A stretch of DNA of 64,000 nucleotides. It comes from Lentzea kentuckyensis. Its GTDB lineage: Bacteria; Actinomycetota; Actinomycetes; Mycobacteriales; Pseudonocardiaceae. The notes under the pieces were generated by a model. It did no database searches. It saw only the letters and a list, made by a program, of their open reading frames with translations, and was not told the origin of the DNA. Both the position numbers and the translations under genes were made by a program. Each line of letters opens with the position of its first letter. Position 1 is the first letter of the stretch. Location of the stretch: positions 1-64,000 of the forward strand of contig NZ_MUYM01000052.1 in the NCBI RefSeq assembly GCF_002150765.1. Reading direction: 5' to 3'. Shown here one piece after another: positions 43,133 through 50,969 of this stretch.

Positions 43133-43160
43133 CCCGCCGGGTTTGAGGAGGTGATGGGCG

Positions 43161-43346
43161 ATGGGGTTGGTCGGGGTGGACCTGCTGACCGCCGCGGCCC
43201 GTGCCGCGAGCCGCAACGGGCTCTACGTGGTGTCGATGTACCTGGAGAAGGCCGCGGTCGAGCACCAGCGCAAGGGATGTCCCTCGGAGGTGGCGCCCTG
43301 TGCTTACGAGATCGAGGCCTCCCGCGTGCTGCTGTCGGGGTTCTAG
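43161..43346 (+). CDS. Small hypothetical protein in the PKS operon
   Basis: The ATG at 43161 has GAGGAGG 9 bases upstream, and the TAG at 43344-43346 directly abuts the next ATG, so a real coupled gene is likely. The 61-aa product (GVDLLTAAARAASRNGLYVV, then MYLEKAAVEHQRKGCPSE) is mostly helical by composition and has two Cys residues, in KGCP and APCAY. I do not recognise the family. It may be a partner for the following citramalate-synthase-like protein, since the two are immediately adjacent. Confidence 0.65.
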   Translation: MGLVGVDLLTAAARAASRNGLYVVSMYLEKAAVEHQRKGCPSEVAPCAYEIEASRVLLSGF

Positions 43347-44042
43347 ATGAAGCTCTACGACATCTCGCTGCGGGGAACCAAACCGGGCAGGATCGGGTTG
43401 TCCGTCACCGACAGGCTGGTCGCGGCACGGCGACTCGACGCGCTCGGCGTCACGTTCGTCGACGGAGGCAGGCCGGGCCGCTGGTTCTACGCCAGGGCCG
43501 CGATCGAACTCCGGTTGCGGGCCGCCACCCTCATCGCCTCCGGCAGGCCGGAGGACCTCACCGCACTGCTCGCCGCGGAAACGCCCGCGGTGGCGATAGT
43601 TGTTCAGGGGCACGGCTTCTCGATTCTCCGAGAGGCCGTGCGTCAACTCGTGCGCGCCGAACGACGAGTGATCGTCGAGGCGCGGGACTTCTTCGACGGC
43701 TGGCTGATCGACCCCGAACACGCTTTGGAGGTCGTGCTGACAGCCGCCGAGGCTGGGGCGGAAACCGTGCTGCTGCACGACACCGCGGGTGCGTTGTGGC
43801 CAGACCAGATCGGCGAGATCGTCGGGTCGGTCGCGGAAACCGGTGTGCCCCTTGGTTTCGGTTGTCCCGACGACGGCGGATCGGCGGCGAAGCAGCTGTT
43901 CGCGGCCGATGCGGGAGCTGGGCTCGTACAGGGGTCCTACGCCGACGTTCGAGGTGGCCTCGATCGGGCCGTTTCACCATTGCCCTGTCCGAGATTGGAG
44001 CAGACCGTGTCCGCACAGAAGGCGATTGGAGGTGTCCGATGA
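43347..44042 (+). CDS. Shortened citramalate synthase-like protein
   Basis: The 231-aa protein follows the catalytic TIM barrel of (R)-citramalate/2-isopropylmalate synthases (HMGL-like). It begins KLYDISLRGTKPGR, has ARRLDALGVTFVDGGRPG, then VIVEARDFFDGWLIDPEHAL and TVLLHDTAGALWPDQIGEIV, and ends near LVQGSYADVRGG. It lacks the regulatory C-terminal half (family about 530 aa). Metal ligands look lost: SLRGT stands where active enzymes have TLRDG, and the HAHND site reads FGCPDD. It may be inactive as a synthase, or retuned. With the acetolactate synthase it hints at isoleucine-type precursor supply. Stop overlaps KS-alpha start. Confidence 0.75.
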   Translation: MKLYDISLRGTKPGRIGLSVTDRLVAARRLDALGVTFVDGGRPGRWFYARAAIELRLRAATLIASGRPEDLTALLAAETPAVAIVVQGHGFSILREAVRQLVRAERRVIVEARDFFDGWLIDPEHALEVVLTAAEAGAETVLLHDTAGALWPDQIGEIVGSVAETGVPLGFGCPDDGGSAAKQLFAADAGAGLVQGSYADVRGGLDRAVSPLPCPRLEQTVSAQKAIGGVR

Positions 44043-45307
44043 GTCGTCGCGCCGTCATCACCGGGGTGGGCGTGGTCGCACCTGGTGGCATCGGAACGAA
44101 GGCGTATTGGAAACTGCTGTCCGAAGGGCGTACGGCGACTCGCATCATCACGCACTTCGACGCGTCTCCGTACCGCTCGCGCATGGCGGGTGAAGCGGAC
44201 TTCGACCCAGTTCGCGAAGGCCTTACGCCGCAGGAGATCCGCAGGCTCGACCGGGCCGCGCAGTTCGCGGTCGTCGCGGGCAGGGAGGCGATGTCCGACT
44301 CCGGCATCGAGTTCGACCAGCTCGACCCCGGCCGCATCGGTGTCTCGCTCGGCACCGCGGTCGGGTGCACGACCTCGCTGGAGCGCGAGTTCATCGTCGG
44401 CTCCGACCGGGGCAAGTACTGGGAGGTCGACCAGTCCTACGCCGTCCCGCACCTCTACGACTACTTCACGCCGTCCTCGATGGCGACGGAGCTGGCGTGG
44501 ACCGTGGGCGCCGAAGGTCCGGTCTCGGTGGTCTCGACCGGGTGCACCTCGGGGTTGGACTCGGTGGGTTACGCCGCCGAGCTGATCATGGAGGGCTCCG
44601 CGGACGTCGTCGTGACCGGCGGCACCGAGGCTCCGCTGTCCCCGATCACCGTGGTGTGCTTCGACGTCATTCGCGCGTCGAGCACCCGCAACGACGACCC
44701 CACCACCGCGTGCCGTCCGTTCGACAAGACCCGCGACGGCCTGGTGCTGGGCGAGGGTTGCGCGATCATCGTGCTCGAGGAGCTGGAGCACGCCCGCGCT
44801 CGCGGCGCGCACATCTACGGTGAGGTCGCCGGCTTCGCCTCGCGGTGCAACGCCTACCACATGACGGGCCTGCACCCCGAGGGCATCGAGATGTCCGACG
44901 CCATCAACATCGCGCTGAAGCAGGCGCGGGCGGACGCCACGGACGTCGGGTACATCAACGCGCACGGCTCGGGCACCAAGCAGAACGACCTGCACGAGAC
45001 GGCGGCGTTCAAGCGGTCGTTGGGCGCGCACGCGTACAAGACCCCGGTCTCCGGCTTCAAGTCGATGATCGGGCACTCGCTCGGCGCGATCGGTTCGCTG
45101 GAGATCGTCGGCTCGCTGCTGGCGTTCGAGGAGGACCTCATCCCGCCGACGGCGAACCTGCACGAGCCGGACCCCGAGTGCGACCTCGACTACACGCCGC
45201 TGGTCGCGCGCGAGAAGAAGGTGAACACGGTGCTGACCGTGGGCAGTGGTTTCGGTGGATTCCAGAGCGCCATGGTGCTCAAGAAGGTGGAAGGGGCAGG
45301 CCGGTGA
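44039..45307 (+). CDS. Ketosynthase alpha (KS-alpha) of type II PKS
   Basis: The ATG at 44039 overlaps the previous stop (ATGA) and gives 422 aa. It is a standard KS-alpha: RAVITGVGVVAPGGIGTKAYW at the start, the catalytic Cys in VVSTGCTSGLDSVG, His in NAHGSGTKQNDLHETAAFK and GHSLGAIGSLE, and ACRPFDKTRDGLVLGEG near residue 230. Together with the following chain-length factor it builds the poly-beta-ketone from malonyl-ACP. Its stop overlaps the next start, so the two subunits are made in equal amounts. Chain length cannot be read from this gene alone. Confidence 0.96.
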   Translation: MSRRAVITGVGVVAPGGIGTKAYWKLLSEGRTATRIITHFDASPYRSRMAGEADFDPVREGLTPQEIRRLDRAAQFAVVAGREAMSDSGIEFDQLDPGRIGVSLGTAVGCTTSLEREFIVGSDRGKYWEVDQSYAVPHLYDYFTPSSMATELAWTVGAEGPVSVVSTGCTSGLDSVGYAAELIMEGSADVVVTGGTEAPLSPITVVCFDVIRASSTRNDDPTTACRPFDKTRDGLVLGEGCAIIVLEELEHARARGAHIYGEVAGFASRCNAYHMTGLHPEGIEMSDAINIALKQARADATDVGYINAHGSGTKQNDLHETAAFKRSLGAHAYKTPVSGFKSMIGHSLGAIGSLEIVGSLLAFEEDLIPPTANLHEPDPECDLDYTPLVAREKKVNTVLTVGSGFGGFQSAMVLKKVEGAGR

Positions 45308-46518
45308 CTCGCGCGGTGGTGACGGGAATCGGCATCGCGTCGCCGAACGGGCTGGGGCCGACCGCGTACTGGCGGGCGACCCTGCACGGGGAGGCGGCGA
45401 TCAAGCCGATCACCCGGTTCGACAGTGCCAACTACTGGGCGAAGATCGCCGGTGAGGTGCCGGGCTTCGAGGCAGGCCGGCACCTGCAGGGCCGGCTGCT
45501 GCCGCAGACGGACCACATGACGCGGTTGACGCTGGTGGGCACGGACTGGGCGTTGCGCGGCGCGGGTGTGCAGCCCAACGACATCCCGGACACCGACATC
45601 GCGGTGATCACCGCGGCGACGGCGGGCGGGTACGAGTTCGGTCAGCGGGAGCTGCAGAAGCTGTGGCACCAGGGCCCGGAGTACGTCTCGGCGTACCAGT
45701 CGTTCGCGTGGTTCTACGCGGTCAACACGGGCCAGATCTCCATCCGTCACGGCACACGCGGTCCCGGCGCGGTGGTGGTGTCCGAGCAGGCCGGCGGCAT
45801 CGACTCCATCGGGCACGCTCGTCGTCAGCTGCGCAAGGGCGTGCAGCTGGCGTTGACGGGCGGCATGGACTCCTCGCTCTGCCCGTGGGCGTGGGTGGCG
45901 CACCAGGCGTCGGGTTGCCTGTCCCGCAACAACAACCCGAAGCGCGCCTACCTGCCGTTCGACCGCGACGCCTCCGGGTACGTCGCCGGTGAGGGCGGCG
46001 CGATCATGGTGCTGGAGACGCCGGAGTCGGCGGCCGGGCGTCCAGGCACCCGGATCTACGGCGAGATCGTCGGGTACGCCTCGACGTTCGACTCGCGGAT
46101 GCCGTCGCGGGAGCCGGGGCTGAAGCGGGCGGCCGAGCTGGCGTTGCGCGACGCCGGCATGGACGCCTCGGAGATCGACGTGGTGTTCGCCGACGCGGCG
46201 GGCATCCCCGAGCTCGACAAGGCGGAGGCCGAGGCGATCAAGGGCATCTTCGGGCCGTTCGGCGTGCCGGTGACGGCGCCGAAGACCATGACCGGGCGGC
46301 TGTTCGCCGGCGGCGGGTCCCTGGACGTGGCGTCGGCGATCCTCTCCATCTACTGGAGCGCGATCCCGCCGACCGTCAACGTCGAGAACCCGGTGCCGGA
46401 GTACGAGATCGACCTCGTGATGAACGAGGCGCGGCACGGCAAGGTCAAGGCCGCTCTGGTGCTCGGGCGCGGCAAGGGCGGGTTCAACTCCGCGATGGTG
46501 GTTCGCGAGTACAGGTGA
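45304..46518 (+). CDS. Chain-length factor (KS-beta)
   Basis: The GTG at 45304 overlaps the KS-alpha stop (GTGA). The 404-aa protein is homologous to KS-alpha, but the catalytic Cys is replaced by Gln (VVVSEQAGGIDSIGH), the defining feature of chain-length factors. It contributes the chamber that sets the number of ketide units and primes the synthase by malonyl decarboxylation. Residues in the gating region (QSFAWFYAVNTG) could be compared with known factors to predict chain length. A strong hairpin follows, before the acyltransferase gene. Confidence 0.95.
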   Translation: MTRAVVTGIGIASPNGLGPTAYWRATLHGEAAIKPITRFDSANYWAKIAGEVPGFEAGRHLQGRLLPQTDHMTRLTLVGTDWALRGAGVQPNDIPDTDIAVITAATAGGYEFGQRELQKLWHQGPEYVSAYQSFAWFYAVNTGQISIRHGTRGPGAVVVSEQAGGIDSIGHARRQLRKGVQLALTGGMDSSLCPWAWVAHQASGCLSRNNNPKRAYLPFDRDASGYVAGEGGAIMVLETPESAAGRPGTRIYGEIVGYASTFDSRMPSREPGLKRAAELALRDAGMDASEIDVVFADAAGIPELDKAEAEAIKGIFGPFGVPVTAPKTMTGRLFAGGGSLDVASAILSIYWSAIPPTVNVENPVPEYEIDLVMNEARHGKVKAALVLGRGKGGFNSAMVVREYR

Positions 46519-46526
46519 AGTCATGC

Positions 46527-46563
46527 CTCAAGGCCGTGAAGGTGTCTCCTTCACGGCCTTGAG
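46527..46563 (+). terminator. Terminator-like hairpin inside the PKS operon
   Basis: A perfect 16-bp stem (46527-46542 with 46548-46563) with a TGTCT loop lies between the chain-length factor stop and the acyltransferase start at 46583. It could lower acyltransferase expression relative to the KS genes. Confidence 0.75.
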
Positions 46564-46582
46564 CCGTTTCTGGAGGCGTGTC

Positions 46583-47500
46583 GTGGATGTAGCACTGATG
46601 TTTCCGGGCCAGGGATCGCAGTACCCGCGGATGGCGGCGTCGCTGTACGGCACGGACGCCGTGTTCACCTCGGTGATCGACGAGGTGGTCGAGCTGTTCG
46701 GCGAAGTGGGTTCCGTCGCCTGTGAGGACTGGCTGTCCGGGGCCGATGTCGATCACGTGTCCCGTGCGCAGCCGTTGCTGTTCGCGGTCGACTACGCGTT
46801 GGGGCGCATGGTGTTGTCGTGGGGTGTCAAGCCGGTCGCGTTGATCGGGCACTCCGCGGGTGAGGTCGTCGCGGCTACTTTGGCCGGCGTTTTCTCGTTG
46901 GAGGACGCGGTGTCGCTGGTGCGGGACCGGGTGGTGTCGGCCGTGTCGATCCCGTCCGGCGGGATGCTGGCGGTGGCGGCCTCCGAGGCCGAGCTGCTGC
47001 CCTATCTGGCCGGTGACGTGGCGATCGCGGCGGTCAACTCCGCCCGGCAGACGATGCTGGCGGGGTCCGACGAACCGTTGGCTCTCGTCCGGGCGCGGCT
47101 GGAGGCGGACGAGTTCATCGTGGTGACCGTGCCGGCCACCACACCGTTCCACAGCCCGGCGATGCAGCCCGCCGTGGACGAGGCCCTGTCCGCGTGGAAC
47201 GTCTCGCCTTCCGCGCCGCGCATGCCGGTGTACTCCGGGTATACCGGCACGTTGATGACCCCGGAGGACGCGTTGTCCGCTCGGTTCTGGACTCGTCAGC
47301 TGACCGACGCCGTCTACTTCGGACCGGCGTTGAACGACCTGCTGGCGATGTACGACGTGCTGCTGGTCGAGGCCGGTCCCGGTCAGACCCTGACGTCCTT
47401 CGCGCGCCGGACGAAGGCAGTGCGGCACGGGGCTTCGCAGGTGTTGCCGTTGCTGGACGCCGCGGATTCCGTCGAGGCTGCTCGCGCTCGCCTGGTCTAG
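46583..47500 (+). CDS. Free acyltransferase (malonyl/acyl-CoA transacylase family)
   Basis: The GTG at 46583 follows TGGAGG and gives 305 aa. The FabD fold is clear: LMFPGQGSQYPRM, the nucleophile Ser in ALIGHSAGEVVAA, Arg in VRDRVVSAVS, AVNSARQTMLAG, and the catalytic His in TTPFHSPAM. The motif after the nucleophile region does not settle malonyl versus other extender choice. Type II clusters with non-acetate starters (daunorubicin DpsD, R1128 ZhuC) also carry such a separate acyltransferase. It therefore probably works with the KASIII-like protein encoded at 32790 or edits unwanted acetyl primers. A hairpin lies just upstream. Confidence 0.92.
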   Translation: MDVALMFPGQGSQYPRMAASLYGTDAVFTSVIDEVVELFGEVGSVACEDWLSGADVDHVSRAQPLLFAVDYALGRMVLSWGVKPVALIGHSAGEVVAATLAGVFSLEDAVSLVRDRVVSAVSIPSGGMLAVAASEAELLPYLAGDVAIAAVNSARQTMLAGSDEPLALVRARLEADEFIVVTVPATTPFHSPAMQPAVDEALSAWNVSPSAPRMPVYSGYTGTLMTPEDALSARFWTRQLTDAVYFGPALNDLLAMYDVLLVEAGPGQTLTSFARRTKAVRHGASQVLPLLDAADSVEAARARLV

Positions 47501-47508
47501 CACGTATA

Positions 47509-47542
47509 AAAGGGCCGCCCTCTGCTGGGAGGGCGGCCCTTT
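47509..47542. terminator. Bidirectional intrinsic terminator
   Basis: A perfect 14-bp stem (47509-47522 with 47529-47542) ending in TTT closes the acyltransferase transcript. It also faces the leftward small peptide and cyclase genes. Confidence 0.85.
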
Positions 47543-47552
47543 GGCGGATCTT

Positions 47553-47615
47553 CTAGTCGATGCCGCGGACGATGTGGTCTTCGTTCTCGGGTGGTGTTGT
47601 TTCGTTGTTTTCCAT
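47553..47615 (-). CDS. 20-residue peptide ORF
   Basis: On the reverse strand an ATG at 47615 starts a 20-codon frame ending in TAG at 47553, rich in Glu, Asn, Pro and Thr, with the end EDHIVRGID. A weak TTGGAA lies upstream. It is 42 bases downstream of the cyclase gene, before the terminator at 47509. The codon use is ordinary but the composition is unlike the surrounding genes. It may be a translated small peptide or chance. I do not recognise it. Confidence 0.35.
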   Translation of the reverse strand: MENNETTPPENEDHIVRGID

Positions 47616-47657
47616 ACGTTCCAAGGTAAGTACGGTGATTCAGCTCTCACTTGAGAG

Positions 47658-48434
47658 CTAGTCGTCGAGCAGGGCGACGGCCCTGGTCCAGCCCGCGCCG
47701 GCCCCCTTGATCTTCACCGGGAACGCGACGACGGTGAACCCGAAGGCCGGCAACGCCTCCAGGTTCGCGAGCCGTTCGATCTGGCAGTACTCGCGGTCGC
47801 GGCCGGCGAAGTGCGCGGGCCACAGCACGCTCTCGTCCTTGGTCGTCAGGTAGCGCTTGACGATGTCCGGGAACGGCGCGTCGAGGCTGAACGCGTCGGT
47901 GGCGATCACCTTGACTCCCAGGTCCAGCAGGAAGTTCGTGGCGGGCCCGTCGAGTCCGGTGTAGTCGGTGAAGTAGGTCTGGGTGCCCGCGTGCTCGGCG
48001 GCGCCGGTGTCGAGGATGACGATGTCCATCGGCTTCGGCGTGTAGCCGATCCGGGCGAACTCCTTCTCCAGCACCTCGACGCCGATGACGCCGGTGCCGT
48101 GGCCGCGGACGTCGAGCTTCACGCCGGGGTTGTGGAACCACTCCAGCGGCATCTCGTCGATGTGGCGCGGGATTCCGCTGCCGTACGTGGTTTTCGAGCC
48201 GTAGTGGCTCGGGGCGTCCACGTGCGTGCCGGTGTGCGAGGTGAGGCTGATCCGGTCCAGCGTCAGGAACTCGGAGTCCCGCAGCACGGACACGTCGAAC
48301 TCGATGCCGAGCCGTGCCTTGAGCTGCTCGGCCATGTGTTCGGCACCCTGGGCGGCCGTGAGCACCTCGTGCGTCACCGGGTCCGCTTCGTACGCGGATG
48401 CGTCAATGTGGGAAGACAGATCGATGATGCGCAT
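47658..48434 (-). CDS. Cyclase-family protein (kynurenine formamidase-like, PF04199 type)
   Basis: The ATG at 48434 gives 258 aa. The family's metal motif HxGTHxDAPxH is present as SHTGTHVDAPSHYG, with an opening IIDLSSHIDASAY, a later VIGVEVLEKEFARIGY and VILDTGAAEHAG. The Zn-dependent family includes kynurenine formamidases and several proteins of aromatic polyketide clusters called cyclases. It could hydrolyse an amide or ester, or help close a ring. Which one is unclear. It is divergent from the ABM gene. Confidence 0.85.
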   Translation of the reverse strand: MRIIDLSSHIDASAYEADPVTHEVLTAAQGAEHMAEQLKARLGIEFDVSVLRDSEFLTLDRISLTSHTGTHVDAPSHYGSKTTYGSGIPRHIDEMPLEWFHNPGVKLDVRGHGTGVIGVEVLEKEFARIGYTPKPMDIVILDTGAAEHAGTQTYFTDYTGLDGPATNFLLDLGVKVIATDAFSLDAPFPDIVKRYLTTKDESVLWPAHFAGRDREYCQIERLANLEALPAFGFTVVAFPVKIKGAGAGWTRAVALLDD

Positions 48435-48457
48435 GGACCGAGCCTGGCGGGCGTTCC

Positions 48458-48475
48458 TTGAGCACGTCTCAAGAC
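48458..48475. promoter_or_regulatory. Candidate SARP-type half-sites
   Basis: TTGAGCA (48458) and TCAAGAC (48469) are spaced by exactly 11 bases in the divergent region between the cyclase and ABM genes. TTGAG/TCAAG units of the same kind lie at 26744. Only two units are seen. Confidence 0.35.
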
Positions 48476-48530
48476 GCGGTGTGCATGGTTTTGGGGAGCT
48501 GACACCGTTTCCTGCAGGGGAGTGCCTGGC

Positions 48531-48821
48531 ATGATCACCTTCGTCAACCGCTTCACACTCACCGGTGACCCCGAGGAGTTCGAGAAGGCCTTCGACGAGA
48601 CGGCGGCCTTCCTGCGCGCGCAGCCGGGCCTGATCAAGTACACGCTGTCGCGCCAGCTGGACGACCCGGCGTCGTACGTCAACATCGCGTTGTGGGAGAG
48701 CGCCGACGCGCTGCGTGCCGCCTTGGCGCACCCGGACTTCGGCAACCACGCCAAGGCGATGCGGGGCCTCGCCGAGTCGTCGGGTGCGATCTTCGCGCCG
48801 CGCCTCTCGTTCGAAGCCTGA
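48531..48821 (+). CDS. Antibiotic biosynthesis monooxygenase (ABM) domain protein
   Basis: The ATG at 48531 follows GGGGAG and gives a 96-aa ABM ferredoxin-like fold (ITFVNRFTLTGDPEEFEKAF, FLRAQPGLIKYTLSRQLDDP, YVNIALWESADALRAAL). ActVA-Orf6-type members oxidise aromatic polyketide phenols to quinones without cofactors, usually as dimers. A similar anthrone-to-quinone step is plausible here. The stop overlaps the racemase start (TGATG). Confidence 0.86.
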   Translation: MITFVNRFTLTGDPEEFEKAFDETAAFLRAQPGLIKYTLSRQLDDPASYVNIALWESADALRAALAHPDFGNHAKAMRGLAESSGAIFAPRLSFEA

Positions 48822-49810
48822 TGGGTCCTCTCGCGGGTTTGCGGGTCGTCGAGTTCGGCGGCATCGGACCCGGTCCGCACGGTGCGATGCTGCTCGCGGA
48901 CCTCGGCGCGGAGGTCGTGCGCGTCGAGCGTTCGTCCGGCGGCCTGTCCGTAGTGCCGGACGCCTCCCGCGACTTCCTGTTGCGCGGCAGGCGTTCGGTG
49001 TCCGCGGACCTGAAGTCCGCGGAGGGCCGTGCTTCGGTGCTGTCGCTGATCGCCGCCGCCGACGTGGTGATCGAGGGCTTCCGCCCCGGGGTGCTGGAAC
49101 GGCTGGGGCTGGGGCCTTCCGACTGTCTCGCGGTCAATCCCGGGCTGGTCTACGCGCGGATGACCGGCTGGGGCCAGTCCGGACCCCTGGCTCCGCGCGC
49201 GGGCCACGACATCAACTACCTGTCGGTGACCGGGATGCTGCACGCGATCGGCAAGCCGCCGCTGAACCTGGTCGGCGACTTCGGCGGCGGCTCCCTGTAC
49301 CTGGTGGTGGGCGTGCTGGCGGCGTTGTGGGAACGCCAGCGCACCGGTGTCGGTCAGGTCGTGGACGCGGCGATCGTCGACGGGGTGGCGTCGCTGGCGC
49401 AGATGATCTGGTCGATGAAGGCGCAGTCGGTGTGGGAGGACTCGCCGGACGCCAACCTGCTCGACGGCGGGTGCCCGTTCTACTCGATCTACGAGTGCGC
49501 GGACGGTCGTTCGGTCGCCGTGGGGTCCTTGGAGCCGCAGTTCTACGCGTTGTTGTTGTCCGGCTTGGGGTTGTCCGCGGACGATCTGCCGGCTCAGCTT
49601 GACCGCGACGGATGGCCGTTGCTGCGCAAGACGTTCGCCGAGATGTTCCGCACGCGGACCCGCGACGAGTGGGCGGAGGTGTTCGCGTCGTCCGACGCGT
49701 GCGTGACACCGGTGCTGACCTTGGAGGAAGCGGCCTCGCACCCGCACCTGGTGGCACGCGGCGTGTTCACTTCGGACGGTGCCGCCGCTCCGGCACCTCG
49801 CTTTCTATAG
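48821..49810 (+). CDS. Alpha-methylacyl-CoA racemase-like CoA transferase-fold protein
   Basis: The 329-aa protein has the CaiB/BaiF fold with the AMACR-type active-site blocks: FGGIGPGPHGAMLLADLGAEV, the catalytic-type His in AGHDINYLSVTGMLHAIG, Asp in NLVGDFGGGSLYL, and Glu in YECADGRSVAVGSLEPQFY. These epimerise the alpha-carbon of 2-methylacyl-CoA. It is somewhat shorter than the 360-aa mycobacterial enzyme at the C-terminus. In this cluster it may handle a 2-methyl-branched acyl-CoA starter. It is translationally coupled to the ABM gene and its 3' end overlaps the convergent epoxide hydrolase by 6 bases. Confidence 0.87.
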   Translation: MGPLAGLRVVEFGGIGPGPHGAMLLADLGAEVVRVERSSGGLSVVPDASRDFLLRGRRSVSADLKSAEGRASVLSLIAAADVVIEGFRPGVLERLGLGPSDCLAVNPGLVYARMTGWGQSGPLAPRAGHDINYLSVTGMLHAIGKPPLNLVGDFGGGSLYLVVGVLAALWERQRTGVGQVVDAAIVDGVASLAQMIWSMKAQSVWEDSPDANLLDGGCPFYSIYECADGRSVAVGSLEPQFYALLLSGLGLSADDLPAQLDRDGWPLLRKTFAEMFRTRTRDEWAEVFASSDACVTPVLTLEEAASHPHLVARGVFTSDGAAAPAPRFL

Positions 49811-50887
49811 CTTGGCGAAGAACTCGATGATGTCCTCGGCGTGTGCCCGAGGCTCCTCCATCGCGACGAAGTGGCCGCCGGGGTTGCCCTCGCCCCACCG
49901 GACGATGTCGTTCGTCTGTTCCGCGAGCCGGCGAATCCCCGGCGCCCCGTTGTACACACCGGTCGGCGCGACCTGTTGCCCGGTGGGCCAGGCGAACCGC
50001 GTGTTGTCGTACATGAACCACGACGAGCTCGCGGCGGTGCCGGTGAACCAGTAGATGCTCGCGTTGGTCAGCAGCAGGTCGCGGTCGATGGCCAGGTCCG
50101 GCGTCGCGGCCGTGAACGTGAACTCCTTGAACTTCTGCATCAGCCAGCCCAGCAGCCCCGCCGGTGAGTCGGTCCAGCCGTAGGAGAACGTCTGCGGCGC
50201 GACGCGCAGGAGCGTGTGGTGGTCGACGGCGTACTTGGACCACTGCTCGATCTGTGCGAACGCGGCTCGTTCGTCCTCGGTCAGGTCCGCGTTCTCGTCG
50301 GGGAAGCCGAGGCCGCCGTCGATGTGCACGCCGACCACGCCGTCCGGATCGGCTTTCGCCGTCTCCTGGGCGATGTATGCCCCGAGGTCTCCGCCCTGCG
50401 TGCCATAGCGTTCGTAGCCGAGCCGGTGCATCAGCTCGGCCCACATGCGCCCGACCTGTGCGGTGCCGAACCCGGTTTCCGTTGGCGCGTCGGAGAAACC
50501 GAAGCCGGGCACGGACGGTGCCACCACGTGGAAGTGCTCGGTCAGCAGGTCGATGGTGCTGGTGAACTCGACGACCGAGTTGGGCCAGCCGTGCGTGATG
50601 ATCAGCGGGAGAGCGTCCGGGTTCTTCGACCGCGCGTGCAGGAAGTGCACGCGCAGCCCGTCGATCTCCGTCGTGTACTGGGGAAACGCGTTGAGCCGCT
50701 GTTCCTGTCCGCGCCAGTCGTAGCTGTGCCGCCAGTGGTGGGCGAGGTCCTTCAGGTAGTCGGCCGGGACGCCGCGGCTCCAGCCCTCGCCGGGGAGCTG
50801 CCGGGGCCAGCGCGTCTGGTCGAGCCGGGCGTGCAGGTCGTCGAGGTCGGTCTGCGGGATGTGGAGGTGGAACGGCGTGATCGTCAT
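49805..50887 (-). CDS. Epoxide hydrolase 2 (EHN-type)
   Basis: The ATG at 50887 gives 360 aa with the same layout as the enzyme at 14891-16006. The EHN domain (FHLHIPQTDLDDLHARLDQTRWP) is cited in part, then LIITHGWPNS, the nucleophile Asp in TQGGDLGAYIAQE, an IYWFTGT lid segment, and the catalytic His in NPGGHFVAMEEP. It has a different N-terminal domain sequence and is not a recent copy of the first. Two epoxide hydrolases suggest the pathway makes or must survive epoxides. Its stop (TAG) lies directly beside the convergent racemase stop. Confidence 0.9.
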   Translation of the reverse strand: MTITPFHLHIPQTDLDDLHARLDQTRWPRQLPGEGWSRGVPADYLKDLAHHWRHSYDWRGQEQRLNAFPQYTTEIDGLRVHFLHARSKNPDALPLIITHGWPNSVVEFTSTIDLLTEHFHVVAPSVPGFGFSDAPTETGFGTAQVGRMWAELMHRLGYERYGTQGGDLGAYIAQETAKADPDGVVGVHIDGGLGFPDENADLTEDERAAFAQIEQWSKYAVDHHTLLRVAPQTFSYGWTDSPAGLLGWLMQKFKEFTFTAATPDLAIDRDLLLTNASIYWFTGTAASSSWFMYDNTRFAWPTGQQVAPTGVYNGAPGIRRLAEQTNDIVRWGEGNPGGHFVAMEEPRAHAEDIIEFFAKL

Positions 50888-50969
50888 GTCCGTGACGCTA
50901 TTCTCGAAGTAGGACAGGTTCGGTCCCACTTCACACGGGGATGTCGTTCGCAGGGCTAAGTTCTTCGTC

